Shown here: positions 1 to 6,880 of the stretch, piece after piece
How positions within the stretch are numbered: the first letter of the stretch is position 1
How the letters are laid out: each line of letters opens with the position of its first letter
DNA from: Dysgonamonadaceae bacterium
Lineage (GTDB): Bacteria; Bacteroidota; Bacteroidia; Bacteroidales; Azobacteroidaceae
Assembly: GCA_031287395.1 (NCBI GenBank)
Contig: JAITTA010000320.1
Coordinates: 1-17,594, forward strand
Length of the DNA stretch: 17,594 nucleotides
Reading direction: 5' to 3'
Made by a program: the position numbers and the translations under genes
The notes under the pieces: generated by a model
Databases searched by the model: none
What the model saw: only the letters and a program-made list of their open reading frames with translations
What the model was told of the DNA's origin: nothing

Positions 1-661
1 TCGCCAATTGTACGTCCGGGTTATATCCCAGATGAGAAAGGCATATCACCAGATCGCATTTTTTCTTTTTCTTCAGGAATAATGCCATTTCATTCGCTGT
101 TTCTGCAGGAGGTAAAAATTTCATCCCCTCATAATTGTTTCCTGCAACCAACCCTTCCGGGTCAATTCCAATTCCCATCACTCCGATTTTCAATCCTCCC
201 CGTTTAATGATCAGGTATTTTTTAGTTAAACCGTCCAATGGGGTGTTTGAAAAATCATAATTTGTTGCAATAATGGGGAATTTAGCCTGTTTAAACATTT
301 TCGCCATTACTGTTAAACCATAATCGAATTCATGATTACCTATGCAAGCTGCATCAAATCCGGTTCGGTTCATCAAAGCAACTTCCGTTTCACCTTTAAA
401 CACATTGAAATAAGGAGTTCCTTGTACGAAGTCTCCTGCATGAAAAGCCAGGACATCCGGATTTTCATTTCTTACACTTTGTATGTAAGCTTCATTCCGG
501 ATCATTCCTCCTTCGTTGGGATTACGTGAATCGTTATCCGGCATTGGCTCGATGCGGCTATGTGTATCATTTACATGAAGGACCACAAGGTGTTTCTCAT
601 TCCGGGAATAACCATTGATTGCCAGGAACAGGGTAATCAATAAAATGATATTTGTCTTCAT
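1..661 (-). CDS. 5'-nucleotidase / UshA-type metallophosphoesterase, catalytic domain (partial, C-terminus cut by window edge)
   Basis: Reading from the ATG at 661 leftwards gives 220 residues with no stop before the window edge. The N-terminus (MKTNIILLITLFLAINGYS) looks like a cleavable Sec signal peptide, so the enzyme should be periplasmic. Calcineurin-type metallophosphoesterase motifs follow in order: HVNDTHS at about residue 29, AGDFVQGTP at about 74, GNHEFDYG at about 107 and SHLGYNP near residue 210. These carry the Asp/His/Asn ligands of the two-metal site of UshA-type 5'-nucleotidases, which remove phosphate from extracellular nucleotides. The substrate-binding C-terminal domain of UshA is not fused here but encoded by the gene just upstream (664-1458). 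The ATG follows that gene's stop by two bases, so the two are surely co-transcribed. Family assignment is firm; the exact substrate is inferred. Confidence 0.9.
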   Translation of the reverse strand, partial: MKTNIILLITLFLAINGYSRNEKHLVVLHVNDTHSRIEPMPDNDSRNPNEGGMIRNEAYIQSVRNENPDVLAFHAGDFVQGTPYFNVFKGETEVALMNRTGFDAACIGNHEFDYGLTVMAKMFKQAKFPIIATNYDFSNTPLDGLTKKYLIIKRGGLKIGVMGIGIDPEGLVAGNNYEGMKFLPPAETANEMALFLKKKKKCDLVICLSHLGYNPDVQLA

Positions 662-663
662 AA

Positions 664-1458
664 TTAATTTTCAATTATAATTCTACCATCCGTCCCGGAA
701 TCTATTTTTTTTCCGGCAGCAGTACATTTTTTGACATAATCGATCATCACATCACGCAATGTGATGCCTGTGGAAATCGTCTTTTCTGCTTTTTTCAGGG
801 CTGTCATTCCACTGTTTCCGTCGGCCAGATAATCAAGGGTTGCGACCCGGTACATCCGGTCATTTTCTACCGGTTGTCCCCCGATGACCAATGAGGCGAT
901 TTTTCTGTCGCGAATCCTTAATTGCACATCGGAAGATACACCTTCTCCTTCGTTTGAAGCAAAATATTCAAACAATTCCGTTACGGATTTTCCGTCGAGT
1001 TCAAGGACTACCAGCAAGTTATCGAAAGAATAAACCTCAAACAGGTTTCCAACGGTAACGGGCCCCTGAACCAAAGCAGACCGGTGTCCATGCACATTGC
1101 ATACGGCAAAATCAACCGGTTGTCCGGAATACTTCTCTCCATATTGTTTCATCACATCGGAAGTCAGGTTGGTAAGCAGACTTTGAGGAGTGGACGCTTT
1201 CATCGTCCGGACAACTTCTCCTATGACTTCGTTCATCCTGGATTCCAATTGTATTTTGTATTTTGCAACCAGTTCCTGTGTTTCTGGACTTATCTTGTTG
1301 TCCCAGGTACTGTCCATTAATACCCTGGAACCCCGAATGTCCGCAACTACATACTGTTTTGGGGAACAAGACGTCAGGATTCCGGCAAGAAATAAAATTA
1401 AAAAGGCCGGATAAATCCGGTTTCTTTTTTTGATATAAAACGTATTATCCTTCTCCAT
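664..1458 (-). CDS. 5'-nucleotidase C-terminal domain lipoprotein
   Basis: This 264-residue protein matches the substrate-binding C-terminal domain of UshA-type 5'-nucleotidases. The pattern NVHGHR near residues 120-125, the G-P-V-T-V-G-N-L-F-E-V-Y-S-F-D-N stretch after it, LELDGKSVTELFEYF, and YRVATLDYLADGNSGM are recognisable counterparts of family motifs. It has a hydrophobic N-terminal segment ending in LTSC, so Cys31 is a likely lipidation site. No acidic export signal follows the Cys, so it may stay on the periplasmic side. It lacks the metal-binding domain, which the next gene (1-661) supplies; the two probably form a two-chain enzyme. The start overlaps the end of the mlaF-like gene by 14 bases, which ties the pair to the lipid-transport genes. 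Domain identity is confident; the two-chain partnership is inferred from adjacency. Confidence 0.87.
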   Translation of the reverse strand: MEKDNTFYIKKRNRIYPAFLILFLAGILTSCSPKQYVVADIRGSRVLMDSTWDNKISPETQELVAKYKIQLESRMNEVIGEVVRTMKASTPQSLLTNLTSDVMKQYGEKYSGQPVDFAVCNVHGHRSALVQGPVTVGNLFEVYSFDNLLVVLELDGKSVTELFEYFASNEGEGVSSDVQLRIRDRKIASLVIGGQPVENDRMYRVATLDYLADGNSGMTALKKAEKTISTGITLRDVMIDYVKKCTAAGKKIDSGTDGRIIIEN

Positions 1459-2218
1459 TTATAAAATTTTCAACTTCTTTTACTCTTTTGAACAGGTCCG
1501 ATGCAAAAACAAAATCGTTCAGCGCTATGTTGGAAGAAGTCATGATCTCCTCCTTATTTCCTTCCCATGCTTTTTCTCCTTCGTTGATGAATACAATTTT
1601 TTCTCCTATATTCATAACGGAATTCATGTCGTGAGTATTTATAACTGTTGTCATATTGTAGTCCCTGGTGATGTCGTGAATCAGATCGTCGATCAGGAGT
1701 GCAGTTTTTGGATCCAATCCGGAATTCGGTTCGTCACAGAATAGGTACCTGGGGTTCAGAGCTATTGCCCGTGCAATAGCTGACCGTTTCATCATTCCCC
1801 CGCTGATCTCGACCGGATACAGATCTCCCGCATCTTTGAGGTTAACCCGTTCGAGGCAAAACATCGCCCGCTTTTGCTTATCTTTGTAGTTATCATCCGA
1901 AAACATGATCAAAGGGAACATTACATTTTCCAGAACAGTCATTGAATCGAATAAAGCGGAACCTTGAAAAAGCATTCCCATTTCACGTCGAAGCATTTTC
2001 AGTTCTTTTTTATTCATGGAAATAATATCCCTGCCGTTATAAAGTATCTGCCCCGAATCAGGCTTCAGCAGTCCAATCAGGTTTTTCATGAATACCGTTT
2101 TCCCGGATCCGCTTCGACCAATAATCAGATTGGTTTTTCCGGGATCAAAAACAGCCGAAATATCTTTTAGTATAATTTTTTCGTCGAACGACTTGATTAT
2201 ATGATTTGCTTCTATCAT
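1445..2218 (-). CDS. mlaF: MlaF-like ABC transporter ATP-binding protein (Mla/Mce phospholipid transport)
   Basis: A 257-residue ABC ATPase. Walker A is GRSGSGKT at residues 34-41, followed by a Q-loop region (LFQGSALFDSMTVLENVMFPL), the signature ISGGMMKR, Walker B YLFCDEPNSGLD and the H-loop NTHDM. The SGGM-xKR signature and the ALFDSMTVxENVxFPL stretch are typical of the MlaF/Mce branch, which powers phospholipid movement between inner membrane and outer envelope. The start codon overlaps the stop of the MlaE-like permease by four bases (ATGA), so the pair should be translationally coupled. No MCE-domain (MlaD) gene follows, which is where one would often expect it; a 5'-nucleotidase gene overlaps its 3' end instead. 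MlaD may be encoded elsewhere. Transport direction cannot be read from the sequence. Confidence 0.9.
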   Translation of the reverse strand: MIEANHIIKSFDEKIILKDISAVFDPGKTNLIIGRSGSGKTVFMKNLIGLLKPDSGQILYNGRDIISMNKKELKMLRREMGMLFQGSALFDSMTVLENVMFPLIMFSDDNYKDKQKRAMFCLERVNLKDAGDLYPVEISGGMMKRSAIARAIALNPRYLFCDEPNSGLDPKTALLIDDLIHDITRDYNMTTVINTHDMNSVMNIGEKIVFINEGEKAWEGNKEEIMTSSNIALNDFVFASDLFKRVKEVENFINGEG

Positions 2219-2958
2219 TTTGCGAGCATTAATTGGGTCAATATCAGGTCGAAAAGTAACACCATCACACTACTCATAACCACTGAATTTGTACTTGCTT
2301 TTCCGACTTGCAGGGCTCCTCCTTTTACATTGTATCCGAAATAGGAAGAGACAGAGGCAATGATAAATGCAAATATTACGGATTTGATCATCGAATACCA
2401 TACGTAAAAAGGATTGAACCAGTACCGGAGACCGTATTCGTATTTTGCAACGGTGATCATATCAGTTACATAAGCAATGATGTATCCGCCACAGAATCCG
2501 AAAAACATACTTAAGATGACCAGTATCGGGATAAAAGCCATGAATGCTATCAATTTGGGCAATATTAAGTAGCCGGCAGAATTAACACCCATGATCTCCA
2601 GGGCATCAATTTGTTCTGTGACACGCATGGTTCCGAGTTCGGAAGCGATGTTTGAACCCACTTTTCCGGCCAGAATCAAGCACATAATAGTCGATGAAAA
2701 CTCCAGAAGAATGGTCTCCCGGGTGATATACCCCACCGTAAATTCCGGAATCATAGGCGATTGTATGTTCAATGAAACCTGTATTGTGAGTACGGATCCG
2801 ATAAAAACGGAAATAAAAATCACAATCCAAAGAGAATCAACGCCTAATTTGAAAGTTTCTTTGGCGGTTTGTTTGAAAAATACACTCCATCGTTCCGGAA
2901 CAGCTATAGCTTTTGACATCAGAATGGTGTATTCTCCTAAATCTTGTAATGCTCTCAT
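2215..2958 (-). CDS. mlaE: MlaE-like ABC transporter permease
   Basis: An integral membrane protein with about five to six hydrophobic segments and the MlaE-family hallmark ELGTMRVTEQIDALEIMG in the cytoplasmic loop. MlaE permeases form a dimer with the MlaF ATPase (next gene, 4-base overlap) and move glycerophospholipids. I place the start at the ATG at 2958 (MRALQDLGEY, 247 residues) rather than an upstream in-frame TTG at 2982. A clear Bacteroidota -7 element (TACATTTG, minus strand) occupies 2987-2980 and would put transcription start near 2973, so the TTG lies inside the promoter and would not be in the mRNA. It diverges from lptB. Confidence 0.9.
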   Translation of the reverse strand: MRALQDLGEYTILMSKAIAVPERWSVFFKQTAKETFKLGVDSLWIVIFISVFIGSVLTIQVSLNIQSPMIPEFTVGYITRETILLEFSSTIMCLILAGKVGSNIASELGTMRVTEQIDALEIMGVNSAGYLILPKLIAFMAFIPILVILSMFFGFCGGYIIAYVTDMITVAKYEYGLRYWFNPFYVWYSMIKSVIFAFIIASVSSYFGYNVKGGALQVGKASTNSVVMSSVMVLLFDLILTQLMLAK

Positions 2959-2979
2959 TCGTTCGGGTGAATTAAACCG

Positions 2980-2987
2980 CAAATGTA
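2980..2987 (-). promoter_or_regulatory. Bacteroidota -7 promoter element for mlaE operon
   Basis: On the minus strand the bases read TACATTTG, a perfect TAnnTTTG. The closest TTTG upstream (3014-3011) is 23 bases away, a little far for a -33 box, so that half is weak. Predicted transcription start is near 2973, about 15 bases before the ATG at 2958. Confidence 0.6.
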
Positions 2988-2999
2988 ATGTTTTTTTAC

Positions 3000-3007
3000 T
3001 ACTTTTG
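3000..3007 (+). promoter_or_regulatory. Bacteroidota -7 promoter element for lptB
   Basis: TACTTTTG matches TAnnTTTG perfectly. No convincing -33 TTTG lies about 20 bases upstream. Transcription would start near 3013, about 17 bases before the ATG at 3030. It diverges from the mlaE element with only 12 bases between them. Confidence 0.55.
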
Positions 3008-3029
3008 CGACAAATATATTCAACTCTTT

Positions 3030-3773
3030 ATGGAACGGATGGTTCTTCGGACAGAAAATTTGGTAAAAAGATATAAAAGCCGTACGGTGGTCAATCATGT
3101 TTCAATCAATGTGAAACAGGGAGAAATTGTCGGTTTGCTCGGACCTAACGGAGCAGGGAAAACGACGACTTTTTATATGACGGTCGGCCTGGTTACTCCG
3201 AATGAAGGGAAAATATTTCTGGATGAAGCGGATATCACTAAATTTCCTGTTTATAAAAGGGCTCAGAAAGGCATCGGTTACCTGGCGCAGGAGGCTTCCG
3301 TCTTTCGTAAAATGACTGTTGAAGATAATATCCGCTCGGTTCTTGAAATGACGGACAAACCAATTGATTACCAAAAAACAAAACTCGAAGATCTGATTAC
3401 GGAGTTCGGATTGCATAAAGTCAGAAAAAATCTCGGAGATCAATTGTCGGGAGGAGAACGCCGTCGTGTAGAAATTGCCCGTTGTCTTGCAATCGACCCT
3501 AAGTTCATCATGCTGGATGAACCTTTTGCGGGAGTCGATCCTATTGCCGTACAGGATATTCAGCAGATAGTCGGCAAGTTAAAAAATAAGAATATAGGAA
3601 TACTCATTACCGACCATAATGTACACGAGACATTGAGAATAACGGATAGAGCTTATCTCTTGTTTGAAGGAAAAGTATTGTTCCAGGGAACAGCCGAAGA
3701 ATTGGCTGCTAATGCTGTTGTCCGGGAGAAATATTTAGGCCGCGATTTTGAATTGAGGAAACGGGTACTTTAA
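3030..3773 (+). CDS. lptB: LptB, lipopolysaccharide export ABC transporter ATPase
   Basis: A 247-residue ABC ATPase. From the chosen start it reads MERMVLRTENLVKRY, Walker A GPNGAGKTT at residues 38-46, the family-typical KRAQKGIGYLAQEASVFRKM, signature LSGGERRR, Walker B FIMLDEPFAGVDP and H-loop ITDHNV. The AQEASVFRKMTVEDNI stretch and the AGVDPIAVQDIQ stretch are diagnostic for LptB, the cytoplasmic motor of LptB2FG that extracts LPS from the inner membrane. The open frame extends upstream to 2988, but a promoter element at 3000-3007 lies inside that extension and the extra residues (FFYYFCDKYIQLF) are unlike LptB, so I start at 3030; ATG 3039 is also possible. It stands alone with its own promoter, divergent from the MlaE/MlaF genes. 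Confidence 0.93.
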   Translation: MERMVLRTENLVKRYKSRTVVNHVSINVKQGEIVGLLGPNGAGKTTTFYMTVGLVTPNEGKIFLDEADITKFPVYKRAQKGIGYLAQEASVFRKMTVEDNIRSVLEMTDKPIDYQKTKLEDLITEFGLHKVRKNLGDQLSGGERRRVEIARCLAIDPKFIMLDEPFAGVDPIAVQDIQQIVGKLKNKNIGILITDHNVHETLRITDRAYLLFEGKVLFQGTAEELAANAVVREKYLGRDFELRKRVL

Positions 3774-3912
3774 TTCGGATTAAACACATCGTTTTAAAAT
3801 TCAAGACATCTTTAATTTCTTAACAATTATTATATTTTTTTGATTAAACATTTTTCGTATTTGTTCGTCATATAATTAAAGACAAAAAGTTTAACCCTCT
3901 AATTTTACGACC

Positions 3913-4788
3913 ATGAAAGCGAAATCATTTGCGACGTTTTTTACTTCAATGCTTTTCGTACTTGTTTTTGAAGTATCTGCCCAGGTCCATGTTCATTTTT
4001 CAGTATATACCAGAATCCCGTTGGCGCCTGATATTGTTCTGAATGTTTCTGCAGAACGTATTGCACCGCCGGCACCTCATTACGTCTGGATTGACGGCTA
4101 TTGGGCTTGGGATGCTCCCCGCAGAACATATGTTTGGATTGACGGCCATTGGGCTTATCCTCCTTACGACGGGGCTTACTGGATTCCCGGTTACTGGGAA
4201 AAAGTTAACCGCGGATATGCATGGATCAATGCAGGTTGGGCACCGAGGAATTACCGGATGCATTTCGGCTATTATGCCGGAAGGTACGATTATTACGGTC
4301 GTCCGGTATATTATCACAAGCCGGATCATTATCATCACCATCATGTATATGTTTATTCTTATGATCACCGGCCGGATTACCGGGGAAGAGGACACAGCAG
4401 TTCTGCTTACTACAATTCCCATACGCATGATAAAAAGTACAAAGACAACGACCGGACTCATTATACGACGGGAAACCGTAACAATGCCGGAGGAAGAGAT
4501 AAAATCTATAATCGTGAAAGAAAAGAAGTTTCTGAAAGGGGAAGAGTATCCGGTCCTACAAAGGAAAATAAGGTTGCTGTAAATAATCATTCTTCCGAAA
4601 GAAAAGAAACAAACTCCAATGGTAATAAAAACAGAACCAGGGTATCCCCGGATAATGACGGCAAACAAAACCGGAAGTCTTCTCAATCGGTTTCCGGAAA
4701 CAGGCAGGAGATGAAACCCGAATCCAGTTCCGATAATGTAAAAAGCTCAAGGAATGAGAGTTCAAGAGAAAGAAGAAATACCCGTTAA
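3913..4788 (+). CDS. Secreted WxxGxW-repeat protein with His/Tyr-rich stretch
   Basis: A 291-residue protein with a signal peptide (ending around VSAQ, residue 24). WxxGxW motifs follow at residues 59-64 (WIDGYW), 75-80 (WIDGHW) and 90-95 (WIPGYW), with a degenerate copy at 104-109 (WINAGW). This repeat defines a family of exported proteins of unknown function (YXWGXW/WxxGxW repeats). Residues of about 110-165 are rich in Tyr and His, including HHHH at 141-144, which could bind metal. The last ~120 residues are hydrophilic, rich in Lys, Arg, Asn and Ser, with no recognisable fold and probably disordered. No clear promoter was found in the AT-rich 139 bases upstream. Large open frames on both strands inside this gene are by-products of its biased composition. 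Family membership is firm, function unknown. Confidence 0.85.
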   Translation: MKAKSFATFFTSMLFVLVFEVSAQVHVHFSVYTRIPLAPDIVLNVSAERIAPPAPHYVWIDGYWAWDAPRRTYVWIDGHWAYPPYDGAYWIPGYWEKVNRGYAWINAGWAPRNYRMHFGYYAGRYDYYGRPVYYHKPDHYHHHHVYVYSYDHRPDYRGRGHSSSAYYNSHTHDKKYKDNDRTHYTTGNRNNAGGRDKIYNRERKEVSERGRVSGPTKENKVAVNNHSSERKETNSNGNKNRTRVSPDNDGKQNRKSSQSVSGNRQEMKPESSSDNVKSSRNESSRERRNTR

Positions 4789-4855
4789 TCTGTGTGTTCA
4801 ATATAGAAACCGATAGATGTATTTACTTTTTTAGGAATAATTAATAGTTTAAATC

Positions 4856-4885
4856 TTGAGTTTCAAATAATATGCCTTATATTTG
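4856..4885 (+). promoter_or_regulatory. Bacteroidota promoter (TTG-N19-TATATTTG) for the Cys-repeat protein
   Basis: TTG at 4856-4858, then 19 bases, then TATATTTG at 4878-4885. Both halves fit the Bacteroidota housekeeping promoter with normal spacing, the best such match in the window. Transcription would start near 4892, leaving a leader of about 40 bases before the ATG at 4932. Confidence 0.7.
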
Positions 4886-4931
4886 TCGAATCAATGCAAT
4901 TGAATTTAGTTTAAATATAAAGAATTCAGGT

Positions 4932-5195
4932 ATGAAAAAAGTAATTTTATCATTGTTTGTGATGGGTGCGGTTTGTTTGTCTTCAACAGCGATGGCGCAA
5001 GGTAATGTAAAGAAAGAAGCAAAAGCGAAGACAGAAGCAACCAGTACTAAAAAAGAGAGTAAATCTTGTTGTTCCGACAAAAAAGCCGGCGATACCAAAA
5101 GTTGTTGTTCGGACAAAAAAACTGCAGATTCAAAAAGCTGTTGTTCAGCTAAAAAATCTACAGCTGATACTAAATCTGCAGGAAAAAAGAAATAA
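4932..5195 (+). CDS. Small secreted cysteine-repeat (K-S-C-C-S) protein
   Basis: 87 residues. Residues 1-22 form a signal peptide (MKKVILSLFVMGAVCLSSTAMA, cut before Gln23). The mature part is almost only Lys, Ala, Ser, Thr, Glu/Asp and Cys, and carries three copies of a 12-13 residue unit: KSCCSDKKAGDT (44-55), KSCCSDKKTADS (56-67) and KSCCSAKKSTADT (68-80), then a Cys-less remnant KSAGKKK. Six cysteines in three CC pairs in a lysine-rich, exported chain suggest metal binding or disulfide cross-linking, but I do not recognise a characterised family. I start at 4932, not the in-frame ATG at 4872, because the promoter overlaps 4872 and the signal peptide begins at 4932. It has its own promoter and is followed by a strong terminator, so it is probably monocistronic. 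Confidence 0.8.
   Translation: MKKVILSLFVMGAVCLSSTAMAQGNVKKEAKAKTEATSTKKESKSCCSDKKAGDTKSCCSDKKTADSKSCCSAKKSTADTKSAGKKK
5061..5171 (+). repeat. Three tandem in-gene repeats encoding KSCCS units
   Basis: Units at 5061-5096, 5097-5132 and 5133-5171 (36, 36 and 39 bases) encode the three Lys-Ser-Cys-Cys-Ser blocks. The TGTTGTTC core is identical in all three while the flanks have drifted, which indicates old internal duplication with selection on the Cys pairs. Confidence 0.8.
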
Positions 5196-5216
5196 CCTTT
5201 TTTCAGGAAAAGACTT

Positions 5217-5254
5217 AAAAAAAGGTGGTTCAGTTCAACTGAATCACCTTTTTC
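5217..5254 (+). terminator. Hairpin terminator after the Cys-repeat gene
   Basis: AAAAAGGTGGTTCAG and CTGAATCACCTTTTT pair around a TTCAA loop with one G-U pair, followed directly by the T-run. It is the same shape in both directions (A-run before, T-run after), but only the plus-strand gene ends here. Confidence 0.8.
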
Positions 5255-5342
5255 AATTCTGATCATTTGAAAAATACGTGAAATAACTGTTTTTTGTATA
5301 AGCAAAATTCCTGATTCCGAATCCTTAGCCCTGCATATTTTC

Positions 5343-5429
5343 CTTTCAAATTTCATTTTTATTTGCGATTATTCTTTCAAATTTCATTTTAAAATGAAAC
5401 AAATCTTTCCAAATGTTTCAATTTTGAAA
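5343..5429. promoter_or_regulatory. Repeat/palindrome cluster upstream of gdhA (operator-like)
   Basis: The 17-base sequence CTTTCAAATTTCATTTT occurs twice, at 5343-5359 and 5374-5390, offset by 31 bases (about three helical turns). The second copy runs into a perfect 18-base palindrome, TTTCATTTTAAAATGAAA, at 5382-5399. A further dyad TTTCAA-TT-TTGAAA lies at 5416-5429, covering the expected -33 region of the gdhA promoter. This arrangement resembles a multi-site operator controlling gdhA; the regulator is unknown. Confidence 0.5.
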
Positions 5430-5438
5430 TAATATCCA

Positions 5439-5446
5439 TATTTTTG
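5439..5446 (+). promoter_or_regulatory. Bacteroidota -7 promoter element for gdhA
   Basis: TATTTTTG fits TAnnTTTG. TTTC at 5416-5419 sits 19 bases upstream as an imperfect -33 box inside the last palindrome of the upstream cluster. Transcription would start near 5453, about 30 bases before the ATG at 5483. Confidence 0.6.
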
Positions 5447-5482
5447 CAACGGTTTATTTAGAATTAGCAAAAAAATTAAAAA

Positions 5483-6817
5483 ATGAAAGTACAAGAAGTT
5501 TTAAATGATTTGAAAAGAAGATTTCCGAATGAATCGGAGTATCACCAAGCGGTAACCGAAGTGTTGGAATCTATCGAAGAAGTTTATAACCAGCATCCTG
5601 AATTCGACAAAGCCGGCTTAATCGAGCGGCTTTGTATTCCGGATCGTATTTTTTCTTTTCGTGTTACCTGGGTGGACGATAAAGGGAAAGTGCAGGTAAA
5701 CATGGGTTATCGTATTCAACACAATAACGTTATTGGTCCCTACAAAGGGGGAATTCGTTTCCATTCGTCTGTAAATCTTTCCATTCTGAAGTTTCTGGCT
5801 TTCGAGCAGACATTCAAGAACTCGTTGACCACTTTGCCTATGGGTGGAGGTAAAGGAGGTTCCGACTTTTCTCCGAGAGGAAAATCTTCCGCGGAAATCA
5901 TGCGTTTCTGCCAGGCCTTTATTCTGGAATTGTGGCGTCATATAGGCCCTGATACGGATGTTCCTGCAGGAGATATTGGAGTCGGAGGACGTGAAGTAGC
6001 TTACATGTATGGTATGTATAAAAAATTAGCAAAAGAAAATACCGGAACGTTTACAGGGAAAGGGATTGAGTTTGGAGGTTCTCTGATTCGTCCTGAAGCT
6101 ACGGGGTATGGTAATATTTACTTTCTTCTGGAAATGTTAAAAACCGGGAAGATTGATATCAAGGGTAAAAAATGTTTGGTTTCCGGTTCGGGAAATGTAG
6201 CGCAATATACATGCGAAAAGCTAATTGAATTGGGGGCAATTCCCGTTACTTTGTCCGATTCCGATGGTTACATATACGATCCGGAGGGTATCACCCGTGA
6301 AAAACTGGATTTTGTAATGGATTTGAAAAACATTCAACGAGGACGTATCCGTGAATATGCTGAGCATTATGGATGCAAATATGTTCCAGGGGGACGTGTT
6401 TGGACAGAGAAAGGGGACATTGCTCTGCCGTCGGCTACTCAGAACGAGTTGAATGGAGATGATGCCAAGATCCTTGTTGCAAATGGATGTATTGCCGTTT
6501 CTGAAGGAGCAAACATGCCGTCAACTCCTGAGGCAATCGAAGTATTTCAGCATGCAAAGATACTTTATGCACCTGGAAAAGCAGCCAATGCCGGAGGTGT
6601 GGCGACTTCAGGCCTGGAAATGACCCAAAATTCGATGCGTTTGGGTTGGACAAGAGAAGAAGTCGATGAAAAACTGAAACGCATCATGTCGGATATTCAC
6701 CGGCAATGCATCAGATACGGTACCGAACCGGACGGATATATTAATTATGTGAAAGGTGCAAATATTGCCGGGTTTATGAAAGTTGCAAAGGCAATGATGG
6801 CACAGGGAATATTGTAA
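5483..6817 (+). CDS. gdhA: Glutamate dehydrogenase (NADP-type, hexameric)
   Basis: 444 residues, the usual length for the bacterial hexameric enzyme. It interconverts 2-oxoglutarate plus ammonium and L-glutamate in the cytoplasm and is a main route of ammonium assimilation in Bacteroidota. The substrate domain shows GPYKGGIRFH and PMGGGKGGSDF, whose Lys124 is the conserved catalytic-site lysine, then PAGDIGVGGREVAYMYG. The dinucleotide domain begins with CLVSGSGNVAQYTCEKLIELG, and the downstream TLSDSDGYIYDPEGI resembles NADP(H)-using members, although coenzyme preference cannot be proved by eye. The end reads GANIAGFMKVAKAMMAQGIL. It has its own promoter behind an operator-like repeat cluster, which suggests nitrogen-dependent control, and ends in a terminator shared with the convergent gyrB. 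Confidence 0.95.
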   Translation: MKVQEVLNDLKRRFPNESEYHQAVTEVLESIEEVYNQHPEFDKAGLIERLCIPDRIFSFRVTWVDDKGKVQVNMGYRIQHNNVIGPYKGGIRFHSSVNLSILKFLAFEQTFKNSLTTLPMGGGKGGSDFSPRGKSSAEIMRFCQAFILELWRHIGPDTDVPAGDIGVGGREVAYMYGMYKKLAKENTGTFTGKGIEFGGSLIRPEATGYGNIYFLLEMLKTGKIDIKGKKCLVSGSGNVAQYTCEKLIELGAIPVTLSDSDGYIYDPEGITREKLDFVMDLKNIQRGRIREYAEHYGCKYVPGGRVWTEKGDIALPSATQNELNGDDAKILVANGCIAVSEGANMPSTPEAIEVFQHAKILYAPGKAANAGGVATSGLEMTQNSMRLGWTREEVDEKLKRIMSDIHRQCIRYGTEPDGYINYVKGANIAGFMKVAKAMMAQGIL

Positions 6818-6836
6818 ATAAAGAATTTTATGATAC

Positions 6837-6870
6837 AAAGAGAGTCTGTCCAATGGACAGACTCTCTTTT
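6837..6870. terminator. Bidirectional terminator between gdhA and gyrB
   Basis: AAAGAGAGTCTGTCC and its exact reverse complement flank a 3-base AAT loop, giving a perfect 15-bp stem with A- and T-runs at its feet. It lies between the convergent stops at 6817 and 6881 and can serve both genes. Confidence 0.9.
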
Positions 6871-6880
6871 CATCGTGTTT

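Noticed and set aside
2988..3029. An N-terminal extension of LptB starting at 2988
   Set aside because: A promoter element lies inside it at 3000-3007 and the residues do not resemble the start of LptB proteins.
4000..4686. Long open frames on the minus strand (228 codons) and in a second plus frame (4043-4582, 179 codons)
   Set aside because: They mirror the biased, repetitive composition of the WxxGxW gene. Their translations are low-complexity Ile/Met/Val-rich or repetitive strings without signals of a real protein.
4872..4931. A longer version of the Cys-repeat protein starting at 4872
   Set aside because: The -7 element at 4878-4885 overlaps that extension, and a normal signal peptide begins at the ATG at 4932.
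5343..5390. The 17-base direct repeats as a small CRISPR array
   Set aside because: There are only two AT-rich copies with a 14-base gap and no cas gene nearby; the repeats are too short and sit just upstream of a promoter.
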